From Panagrolaimus kolymaensis (lineage: Eukaryota; Nematoda; Chromadorea; Rhabditida; Panagrolaimidae), in the NCBI GenBank assembly GCA_028622995.1, contig JAJQJQ010000038.1, forward strand, positions 1 to 64,000: a DNA stretch of 64,000 nt, given 5' to 3'. Below are positions 30,406-39,494 of the stretch, one piece after another. Position 1 is the first letter of the stretch, and every line of letters begins with the position of its first letter. The notes beneath the pieces were generated by a model that did not search any database, had not been told where the DNA came from, and worked only from the letters and a program-made list of their open reading frames with translations. The position numbers and the translations under genes are program-made.

Positions 30406-32028
30406 TTATTTTTTCTGCTCTTGAAGCATCTCCGAAAGAGTGCTGATAAAACGATTATGGAAATCGTAATAAATGACATAAAAAATGGCTATATAAATTA
30501 GAATTTCTTCCACCTTTTTGATTTTTGTTAAAAAAAAAAAATATTTATTTTTTCTGCTCTTGAAGCATCTCCGAAAGAGTGCTGATAAAACGATTATGGA
30601 AATCGTAATAAATGACATAAAAAATGGCTATATAAATTAGAATTTCTTCCACCTTTTTGATTTTTGTTAAAAAAAAAAAATATTTATTTTTTCTGCTCTT
30701 GAAGCATCTCCGAAAGAGTGCTGATAAAACGATTATGGAAATCGTAATAAATGACATAAAAAATGGCTATATAAATTAGAATTTCTTCCACCTTTTTGAT
30801 TTTTGTTAAAAAAAAAAAATATTTATTTTTTCTGCTCTTGAAGCATCTCCGAAAGAGTGCTGATAAAACGATTATGGAAATCGTAATAAATGACATAAAA
30901 AATGGCTATATAAATTAGAATTTCTTCCACCTTTTTGATTTTTGTTTAAAAAAAAAATATTTATTTTTTCTGCTCTTGAAGCATCTCCGAAAGAGTGCTG
31001 TTATTTTTTCTGCTCTTGAAGCATCTCCGAAAGAGTGCTGATAAAACGATTATGGAAATCGTAATAAATGACATAAAAAATGGCTATATAAATTAGAATT
31101 TCTTCCACCTTTTTGATTTTTGTTAAAAAAAAAAAATATTTATTTTTTCTGCTCTTGAAGCATCTCCGAAAGAGTGCTGATAAAACGATTATGGAAATCG
31201 TAATAAATGACATAAAAAATGGCTATATAAATTAGAATTTCTTCCACCTTTTTGATTTTTGTTTAAAAAAAAAATATTTATTTTTTCTGCTCTTGAAGCA
31301 TCTCCGAAAGAGTGCTGTTATTTTTTCTGCTCTTGAAGCATCTCCGAAAGATTGCTGATAAAACGATTATGGAAATCGTGATAAATGACATAAAAAATGG
31401 CTATATAAATTAGAATTTCTTCCACCTTTTTGATTTTTGTTTAAAAAAAAAATATTTATTTTTTCTGCTCTTGAAGCATCTCCGAAAGAGTGCTGTTATT
31501 TTTTCTGCTCTTGAAGCATCTCCGAAAGAGTGCTGATAAAACGATTATGGAAATCGTAATAAATGACATAAAAAATGGCTATATAAATTAGAATTTCTTC
31601 CACCTTTTTGATTTTTGTTTAAAAAAAAAATATTTATTTTTTCTGCTCTTGAAGCATCTCCGAAAGAGTGCTGTTATTTTTTCTGCTCTTGAAGCATCTC
31701 CGAAAGAGTGCTGATAAAACGATTATGGAAATCGTAATAAATGACATAAAAAATGGCTATATAAATTAGAATTTCTTCCACCTTTTTGATTTTTGTTTAA
31801 AAAAAAAATATTTATTTTTTCTGCTCTTGAAGCATCTCCGAAAGATTGCTGATAAAACGATTATGGAAATCGTAATAAATGACATAAAAAATGGCTATAT
31901 AAATTAGAATTTCTTCCACCTTTTTGATTATAGTTTAAAAAAAATATATTTATTTTTTCTGCTCTTGAAGCATCTCCGAAAGAGTGCTGATAAAACGATT
32001 ATGGAAATCGTAAATTTTAACATAAAAA
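30406..32028. repeat. Satellite superblock copy 3
   Basis: The offsets +595, +971 and +1613 are again conserved; the distance from copy 2 is 2,630 bp, 592 bp more than the previous step. The conservation of both unit order and poly-A length class supports recent segmental copying, or assembly duplication, which the sequence alone cannot exclude. Confidence 0.85.
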
Positions 32029-35000
32029 ATGGCTATATAAATTAGAATTTCTTCCACCTTTTTGATTATAGTTTAAAAAAAATATATTTATTTTTTCTGC
32101 TCTTGAAGCATCTCCGAAAGAGTGCTGATAAAACGATTATGGAAATCGTAATAAATGACATAAAAAATGGCTATATAAATTAGAATTTCTTCCACCTTTT
32201 TGATTTTTGTTTAAAAAAAAAATATTTATTTTTTCTGCTCTTGAAGCATCTCCGAAAGATTGCTGATAAAACGATTATGGAAATCGTAATAAATGACATA
32301 AAAAATGGCTATATAAATTAGAATTTCTTCCACCTTTTTGATTTTTGTTTAAAAAAAAAATATTTATTTTTTCTGCTCTTGAAGCATCTCCGAAAGAGTG
32401 CTGTTATTTTTTCTGCTCTTGAAGCATCTCCGAAAGAGTGCTGATAAAACGATTATGGAAATCGTAATAAATGACATAAAAAATGGCTATATAAATTAGA
32501 ATTTCTTCCACCTTTTTGATTATAGTTTAAAAAAAATATATTTATTTTTTCTGCTCTTGAAGCATCTCCGAAAGAGTGCTGATAAAACGATTATGGAAAT
32601 CGTAAATTTTAACATAAAAAATGGCTATATAAATTAGAATTTCTTCCACCTTTTTGATTATAGTTTAAAAAAAATATATTTATTTTTTCTGCTCTTGAAG
32701 CATCTCCGAAAGAGTGCTGATAAAACGATTATGGAAATCGTAATAAATGACATAAAAAATGGCTATATAAATTAGAATTTCTTCCACCTTTTTGATTTTT
32801 GTTTAAAAAAAAAATATTTATTTTTTCTGCTCTTGAAGCATCTCCGAAAGATTGCTGATAAAACGATTATGGAAATCGTAATAAATGACATAAAAAATGG
32901 CTATATAAATTAGAATTTCTTCCACCTTTTTGATTTTTGTTTAAAAAAAAAATATTTATTTTTTCTGCTCTTGAAGCATCTCCGAAAGAGTGCTGTTATT
33001 TTTTCTGCTCTTGAAGCATCTCCGAAAGAGTGCTGATAAAACGATTATGGAAATCGTAATAAATGACATAAAAAATGGCTATATAAATTAGAATTTCTTC
33101 CACCTTTTTGATTTTTGTTTAAAAAAAAAATATTTATTTTTTCTGCTCTTGAAGCATCTCCGAAAGATTGCTGATAAAACGATTATGGAAATCGTAATAA
33201 ATGACATAAAAAATGGCTATATAAATTAGAATTTCTTCCACCTTTTTGATTTTTGTTTAAAAAAAAAATATTTATTTTTTCTGCTCTTGAAGCATCTCCG
33301 AAAGAGTGCTGTTATTTTTTCTGCTCTTGAAGCATCTCCGAAAGAGTGCTGATAAAACGATTATGGAAATCGTAATAAATGACATAAAAAATGGCTATAT
33401 AAATTAGAATTTCTTCCACCTTTTTGATTATAGTTTAAAAAAAATATATTTATTTTTTCTGCTCTTGAAGCATCTCCGAAAGAGTGCTGATAAAACGATT
33501 ATGGAAATCGTAAATTTTAACATAAAAAATGGCTATATAAATTAGAATTTCTTCCACCTTTTTGATTATAGTTTAAAAAAAATATATTTATTTTTTCTGC
33601 TCTTGAAGCATCTCCGAAAGAGTGCTGATAAAACGATTATGGAAATCGTAATAAATGACATAAAAAATGGCTATATAAATTAGAATTTCTTCCACCTTTT
33701 TGATTTTTGTTTAAAAAAAAAATATTTATTTTTTCTGCTCTTGAAGCATCTCCGAAAGAGTGCTGATAAAACGATTATGGAAATCGTAATAAATGACATA
33801 AAAAATGGCTATATAAATTAGAATTTCTTCCACCTTTTTGATTATAGTTTAAAAAAAATATATTTATTTTTTCTGCTCTTGAAGCATCTCCGAAAGAGTG
33901 CTGATAAAACGATTATGGAAATCGTAAATTTTAACATAAAAAATGGCTATATAAATTAGAATTTCTTCCACCTTTTTGATTATAGTTTAAAAAAAATATA
34001 TTTATTTTTTCTGCTCTTGAAGCATCTCCGAAAGAGTGCTGATAAAACGATTATGGAAATCGTAAATTTTAACATAAAAAATGGCTATATAAATTAGAAT
34101 TTCTTCCACCTTTTTGATTTTTGTTTAAAAAAAAAATATTTATTTTTTCTGCTCTTGAAGCATCTCCGAAAGATTGCTGATAAAACGATTATGGAAATCG
34201 TAATAAATGACATAAAAAATGGCTATATAAATTAGAATTTCTTCCACCTTTTTGATTTTTGTTTAAAAAAAAAATATTTATTTTTTCTGCTCTTGAAGCA
34301 TCTCCGAAAGAGTGCTGTTATTTTTTCTGCTCTTGAAGCATCTCCGAAAGAGTGCTGATAAAACGATTATGGAAATCGTAATAAATGACATAAAAAATGG
34401 CTATATAAATTAGAATTTCTTCCACCTTTTTGATTTTTGTTTAAAAAAAAAATATTTATTTTTTCTGCTCTTGAAGCATCTCCGAAAGATTGCTGATAAA
34501 ACGATTATGGAAATCGTAATAAATGACATAAAAAATGGCTATATAAATTAGAATTTCTTCCACCTTTTTGATTTTTGTTTAAAAAAAAAATATTTATTTT
34601 TTCTGCTCTTGAAGCATCTCCGAAAGAGTGCTGTTATTTTTTCTGCTCTTGAAGCATCTCCGAAAGAGTGCTGATAAAACGATTATGGAAATCGTAATAA
34701 ATGACATAAAAAATGGCTATATAAATTAGAATTTCTTCCACCTTTTTGATTTTTGTTTAAAAAAAAAATATTTATTTTTTCTGCTCTTGAAGCATCTCCG
34801 AAAGATTGCTGATAAAACGATTATGGAAATCGTAAATTTTAACATAAAAAATGGCTATATAAATTAGAATTTCTTCCACCTTTTTGATTATAGTTTAAAA
34901 AAAATATATTTATTTTTTCTGCTCTTGAAGCATCTCCGAAAGAGTGCTGATAAAACGATTATGGAAATCGTAAATTTTAACATAAAAAATGGCTATATAA

Positions 35001-35285
35001 ATTAGAATTTCTTCCACCTTTTTGATTATAGTTTAAAAAAAATATATTTATTTTTTCTGCTCTTGAAGCATCTCCGAAAGAGTGCTGATAAAACGATTAT
35101 GGAAATCGTAATAAATGACATAAAAAATGGCTATATAAATTAGAATTTCTTCCACCTTTTTGATTTTTGTTTAAAAAAAAAATATTTATTTTTTCTGCTC
35201 TTGAAGCATCTCCGAAAGATTGCTGATAAAACGATTATGGAAATCGTAATAAATGACATAAAAAATGGCTATATAAATTTGAATT

Positions 35286-35411
35286 TCTTCCACCTTTTTG
35301 ATTTTTGTTTAAAAAAAAAATATTTATTTTTTCTGCTCTTGAAGCATCTCCGAAAGAGTGCTGATAAAACGATTATTGAAATCGTAATAAATGACATGAA
35401 AAGTATATAAA
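35286..35411. repeat. Terminal, degenerate satellite unit at the array edge
   Basis: The last unit keeps TCTTCCACC and the GCTCTTGAAGCATCTCCG core but has GATTATTGAAATCG instead of GATTATGGAAATCG. After AATAAATGACAT it diverges into GAAAAGTATATAAAAGG instead of the usual AAAAAATGGCTATATAAATT. The unit before it also has a private change at its end (AAATTTGAATTT). Degeneration at the edge with homogeneity inside is the usual pattern of satellite arrays evolving by unequal exchange. Confidence 0.85.
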
Positions 35412-35414
35412 AGG
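35404..35414 (+). promoter_or_regulatory. Possible TATA element at the array/unique junction
   Basis: TATATAAAAGG sits at the point where satellite homology ends and aligns with the CTATATAAATT found at the end of every satellite unit. It lies about 300 bp upstream of the first coding exon candidate at 35,709. It matches a TATA box, but in such AT-rich DNA such matches are frequent, so this is only a candidate. Confidence 0.25.
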
Positions 35415-35480
35415 ATTCGTCATTAGGTAATTAAACGATATAAAGAAAGTTCAATAATAAGATTACAAAAAAGAGATAAA

Positions 35481-35555
35481 ATGCAAAAAGCTTCGACGGA
35501 AGGAAAAAAGGATAAAAAGCAGCCAAAGGCAACGAGCAAAAAAAAGTGTTCATGA
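35481..35555 (+). CDS. Very short lysine-rich ORF, doubtful
   Basis: An ATG opens a 24-codon frame rich in Lys, ending KKKCS and a TGA stop. It lies in the 300-bp gap between the satellite array and the first exon candidate of the nuclear receptor gene. Its base composition is less T-rich than its surroundings, which is the only reason to mention it. It could be an upstream ORF in the receptor 5' UTR, the first exon of something spliced, or chance. I do not recognise it. Confidence 0.15.
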   Translation: MQKASTEGKKDKKQPKATSKKKCS

Positions 35556-35708
35556 TTTCCCCATTTTTTTGAAGAAAAAAGTTCATATTAGAAGCTTCCA
35601 TCATTATCAAAGCTTATCAACAAATTCATTGTTACAAAATTTCACTTTATTATACTATGATTACAAAAAAAAATATAAATAAAAACATTATTAAAATAGT
35701 CAAATACA

Positions 35709-35845
35709 ATGGATTCAAAATATAATGGAGCTCCACATATTCTAGCTCAGTTTATTCAACACGATTATGAAGATGACCCTCTTCCAATGCTTAAAATAAG
35801 ATTTACACATCCCATAATTTTTCGTAGAAGATATGAACGACCCAG
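35709..35845 (+). CDS. Candidate alternative first coding exon of the nuclear hormone receptor
   Basis: An ATG at 35,709 opens a frame encoding MDSKYNGAPHILAQFIQHDY and then an acidic/basic stretch ending RRRYERP. It ends at a good donor, CCCAG/GTAAAC. The exon leaves phase 2 (45 codons plus AG). The canonical first exon at 36,877 also leaves phase 2, and the common second exon at 37,061 begins with the single base C that either would need (AG+C = Ser, TT+C = Phe). This matches an alternative promoter or first exon giving a receptor with a different A/B region. The intron would be 1.2 kb. Alternatives are a separate truncated gene, or chance in-frame agreement (one in three). Confidence 0.5.
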
Positions 35846-36876
35846 GTAAACTTAAAAATATACTTAAATAGACAACCTTAAAAAACATTTGAACGAGGTT
35901 TTTTACCTTATAATTACCTTTTTTTATTTAATTACAGTATTCCTATGCTATCATGTAAGACTAACAACTAGCATTTACTCGCTCGCCTCCGTTATTATTT
36001 TTTCCCATTTTTATTATCGTTTTAAAAAAAGAAGAAGAAAACAAACATGTTATTTTTTTAAAGTTATTTCTTTATTTATTTCTCTTGTTTTAGTAAGCTA
36101 TCCATATATTTTTTTATTTATGTTACACTCTCATTTTTGCAATTTTGCAGCAACAAGAAAAAAACTAATAATTTTATTTATTTTTTTCATTCGAGACCTC
36201 CTCTTTTTTTCTTTGTTTTATTTTTTAAAAACCACCACCAACAAATTTATTTATCTCGTTTATACAATAAATCCGGAAGTCGGAGAAAATCTTTTTTTAA
36301 TAAAAAAAAGTGTGATTTCATTTTGGTTTTTTGTTGAGTTTGCTTCTTTTTTTTTTGCTTATACATAAACACTTTGTTAAAAATTAAAAAAAATAAATAC
36401 GGAAGAAATAAATGTAGCACATATAAGTTTTTTAAGCTTAAAATTCTTTTACCATTTCTTTTCATTCTTTCTTTCTTCATTTTTTTGGACACAAAAAGAA
36501 TGCTCTTTTTTTATGAAGCCGCTAAAATATTTAAAAAAAATCATCCGCTTTCTCCATTATTTTTTATGTCTTTTAAAAAGGCAACAACTAGGAGAGAAAG
36601 AGAGAGATAGGTGGTACTAACCTCTCTTTTCATTTTTTGCTTTATTTTTATTTTTTGTGTCCCAGGCGACGACCAACGACGACGACGATGACAGACGACA
36701 ACGAAAATGTATTGATTCACGTTTTTTTGCGTGTGTTGTATATGTGTTTATGTTAACATAAACGTGATCAATGGTGTTATTGTGGCTTTCTATTTATTTT
36801 TTTCGCGGGACTTTTGCTTGCTTAATTCAATTTCATTTAAAAACAGATTTTTTTATAGTAGGAGGAAGAAACGATA
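35846..36876 (+). other. Long first intron / promoter region of the nuclear receptor gene
   Basis: This stretch is T-rich on the + strand with Phe-, Tyr- and Lys-rich chance frames up to 159 codons. These have no domain and lie in low-complexity sequence. Toward its 3' end it becomes less AT-rich, with a GACGACGACGATGACAGACG stretch near 36,677-36,697 and an 18-bp palindrome. TTTTTTTATAG just before the ATG at 36,877 could be a trans-splice acceptor. Confidence 0.5.
36746..36763. promoter_or_regulatory. 18-bp perfect palindrome upstream of the receptor ATG
   Basis: GTTTATGTTAACATAAAC is a perfect inverted repeat 114 bp before the ATG at 36,877. A perfect 18-bp dyad is unusual even in AT-rich DNA and fits a dimeric transcription factor site. 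It contains GTTAAC (HNF1-like core) and ATAAAC (forkhead-like). Which factor, if any, binds it is not shown. Confidence 0.4.
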
Positions 36877-38691
36877 ATGTCCACTTGGTTTGAACGTGAT
36901 TATCATCAATCGCCAAATTTGCCATACGTTTTTGGTGATTCACATCATCACCATTCTCATCATTGCGATATTAAACCAGATTTGTAAGTTCCAAATATTT
37001 TTTAAACAAAGTTTGATCAAAAATAATTAAAATGAATGATTTTTATTTGTTATGTTTTAGCACCTATCCTTTATTGGAATGTAAGCCAAGTAGTTCAGTA
37101 GGGAGAAGCAGTGTGTTTAGTTCCGCCACCGATGATAGCTCCAATGCTCTTTTACCATCATCTGGAAGAAGTACAGCCGATGAAAATATTATTGATTCAA
37201 AAGATGATATAATTGAAATTTCAACTGAAAAAGCACCCAAAGAATGTGTAGTTTGCTTTCAGCCTACTTCCTGTTATCATTATGGTAAGCGTTTGTTGAG
37301 TTTTTTAATCCAAGCATTTGACACTAATTAAATGTTTAAAAATTTTTAGATGTCCCCGCTTGCACTGGTTGCAAAACCTTTTTCCGTCGATGTTTAGTTA
37401 CTAATCGAGAATATAAATGCCAATATGGTGGAAATTGTGATATCACTCAAGGACAAGATTGTAAAGGATGTCGATTTGAGCGATGTTTAATATCTGGAAT
37501 GAATGCCGCAGCCATACAATATCCCAAATCCGTGGATGGCAAGCAAATTGTTGAACGAGTTAAAAGATTAAAGCGAAAAATAGTTGAAGATAATAAACCC
37601 GTCGTTTCAAAGGTAAGAAAAAATTGAAGTTGAAGAAAATAAGAATAAAAATAATATATATTTATTTTTTTAGATGCTTCCAGCATTTTCCCAAACCAAA
37701 GAAAGACAAGAAATTGACTTTTTGCTTTATTTGGAAGCCAAGCAACGGCGGTTGCGTGAATCTTGGTATAATCCCGAAGAATTATTCAATGATAGTTTAC
37801 GAGATCTCTTACAAAAAAGTAGCGAATTAAATCTTGCAGATAAATATGAGGTTTGTATTTTATTTAAATTTTTAATACCGAATTAATTAATTTTTTGTAA
37901 ATTTAGAAGCCAAGTGAATGGCCATTAAATGAACATGCAATTGCTGAAAAATTTAAGCTTGCAAAAGAAAAGAAACCTTTCGCAAATGGAAAATTTTTCC
38001 AAGCTTGTGATATCATTTTAACTATTGAAGTAGCAAAAATTTTACCTGCATTTAATTTTTTGACTCTTGATGATCAGGTAATTAATTAATTCTCCTTAGT
38101 TTTTTATGGCTAGTAAAAAATATTGATTTTTAGGAAGCCCTTTTAAGGCATGTTGTCGTTGTAAATATGATTCTCACACAAAGCTTTTATTCCTACCTCC
38201 AACATACTGATGTAATAGTTTTTCCCAATGGTGTTAAACCTTCGAACTTTGATAAAATTCTTGGAAGAGAGTAAGATTTTGCCATTGTTTTGAATTTTTT
38301 TGTTATAAAAATTTTATTTAGGCCAATGCAAATTAAAATTGATACTCATACTCGAAGCGTGCAATCTCTTTCACGAATTAGTATAACCCCTGAACAATTT
38401 GTCCTTCTCAAAGCGATAATATATTGTCATCCAGCATGTGAAAACCTAAGTTCAGAAGGAAAAGAAATTGTTAGAAAATATCATGAAAAGTATGCCACTA
38501 TTCTTCTTCGACATTTACAAGATGAATTTGGAAGTTACGCGGGAGCCTCCAAATATGCTCAGCTTATTTGTTTGATCGAAGCATATTTTCATTTTGCTGA
38601 AAAATCCAAGCAAATTCATTTAATTCATAAATTAAATAAAAAATGTGCAAAAAAGCGTGATTTGCGTTTAATTGATGAATGTATGCAATAA
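36877..38691 (+). CDS. Nuclear hormone receptor (nematode supplementary NHR family)
   Basis: Seven exons: 36,877-36,983, 37,061-37,284, 37,350-37,612, 37,674-37,850, 37,907-38,077, 38,134-38,270 and 38,322-38,691. All junctions are GT...AG and the frame closes at 482 residues. It should act in the nucleus as a ligand-regulated, DNA-binding transcription factor. The N-terminus is Ser-rich with a His run (residues 23-29). The DNA-binding domain starts near residue 98 with CVVC, then 13 residues and CTGCKTFFRRC, the first zinc finger with P-box. The second finger is C-x5-C-x7-C-x2-C ending CKGCRFERCLISGM; the x7 spacing is shorter than the classical x9 but common in nematode receptors. A basic hinge (VKRLKRK) follows. 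The ligand-binding domain occupies the C-terminal half, with LTLDDQEALLRHVVV and TPEQFVLLKAIIYCHPA as recognisable helices. The downstream TTTAAATAAAAAAATT may serve polyadenylation. I cannot assign a C. elegans orthologue number. Confidence 0.9.
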
Positions 38692-39494
38692 TTCCAGGGT
38701 TGTATTTTTCTTTTGTTTAATTTAAATAAAAAAATTTATGTATAAAATCTTATCTATGCTAAAGTAAGTTTTCCATGATTATTTTTCGATGTTTTTATTA
38801 TCGAGAAACCTTTTTATAAATTAAAAAAATATATAAAGGCAACGTTTATTTTCAAAACTCCATAGCCATCAATGAAAAAAAGAAAACTTTGCATAATAAA
38901 TAAAAATGAGCTCAAGTGAAGAAATTAAAAAAGTTTAGGTTTAAATAAAAAAGGAAAGTTAGAGAAAAATTAGGACTTAATTTTTTTCTTTTGTCGAAGG
39001 TTTTGATTCAATGCAGTGGATTACTTCAATTCGTTTTGTGGATTTTACATAACATATTGAAAAACATGTCAGATAAAATAACCGTTCAAAATGAAAAAGA
39101 TGCATTTTTTTAATGTTTTTTAAGAGCGCCTGTAGCAGCTCTAAAATACTTTTTGTGCCATTCACTAATCCCTTCCACCTTCTTTTATTCGGTTTTTAAT
39201 TTGTCTTTGTTTCAAATTTCTATAAAAATATTATTTTTTCAAAAACAACAAAAAATGTTTTAAAATGTTTTTACTATTTTTTTTCTTTTGCGAGCATTTC
39301 ACTTTTTCTTTATTATAACATTCTTTTATTTTTGATTTATAAACTATAATACCGGTAAACTTTTGGCACAAAAAGAAAACTTGCAATACAAAAAAATTAT
39401 AAAATCTGACTATCATTATGAAGGAAAAATTGATAAATCGAATATGTTTGTAACTGACAACCATTTTTATGTACAAAAAAAGTTATATGTAATT
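38692..39494. other. Convergent 3' intergenic region
   Basis: This lies between the receptor (+) and the SPT2-like gene (-), whose 3' ends face each other. It is AT-rich, with AATAAA-type signals on both strands near 38,725 and 38,900. Short chance frames were examined and lack any domain. No RNA gene or repeat was recognised. Confidence 0.6.

Larger units (their letters stand above)
1..35411. repeat. Satellite DNA array, 138-bp unit with 178-bp derivative
   Basis: The whole left 35.4 kb is a head-to-tail tandem array, about 240 units by arithmetic (not counted one by one). Each unit opens with TCTTCCACCTTTTTGAT, then a T/A run with an A8-A12 tract, then CTGCTCTTGAAGCATCTCCG, a short dyad (ACGATT / AATCGT around ATGGA) and ends with GGCTATATAAATTAG. 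The basic period is 138 bp, varying by 1-2 bp with poly-A length. A derived unit is 178 bp because a 40-bp piece is duplicated. Variable positions fall in a few linked classes (GATTGCTAAT, GAGTGCTGATGA, GAGTGCTGATAA; AATTTTAGCATA versus AATAAATGACATA; TTTTTGTTT versus TTATAGTTT). Private point changes are rare, for example TGTGCTC near 13,003 and CTAGAAGC near 16,962. No genes lie inside. It continues beyond the left edge. Function is unknown; pericentromeric, subtelomeric or interstitial satellite are all possible. Confidence 0.98.
23480..35411. repeat. Array zone 4: superblocks with A12 and TTTTAACATA variants
   Basis: This zone adds three new variants: TTTTTGTTAAAAAAAAAAAA (139-bp unit), ATCGTGATAAATG, and AAATTTTAACATA. 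They recur in the same order and with the same internal spacing, defining long copied superblocks described separately. The zone runs to the edge of the array at about 35.4 kb. It probably represents the youngest amplification in the window, because multi-kilobase copies keep identical spacing. Confidence 0.85.

Noticed and set aside
23485..31213. Repeated identical 70-codon minus-strand frames inside the satellite (13 copies)
   Set aside because: They exist only in units with the 12-A run, which shifts frame across unit boundaries. They have no start context or domain, and other units are closed. They are by-products of the repeat, not genes.
35201..35410. 69-codon plus-strand frame at the array edge
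   Set aside because: It reads through two satellite units, with the same sequence motif at both ends; explained by repeat sequence.
1..35411. CRISPR-like array interpretation of the regular repeats
   Set aside because: There are no unique spacers; units are contiguous and near-identical, and the window is clearly nuclear eukaryotic DNA.
35889..36610. Phe/Tyr-rich frames of 66-159 codons before the receptor ATG
   Set aside because: Low-complexity T-rich sequence, overlapping in several frames and strands, no domain; sits in an intron/promoter region.
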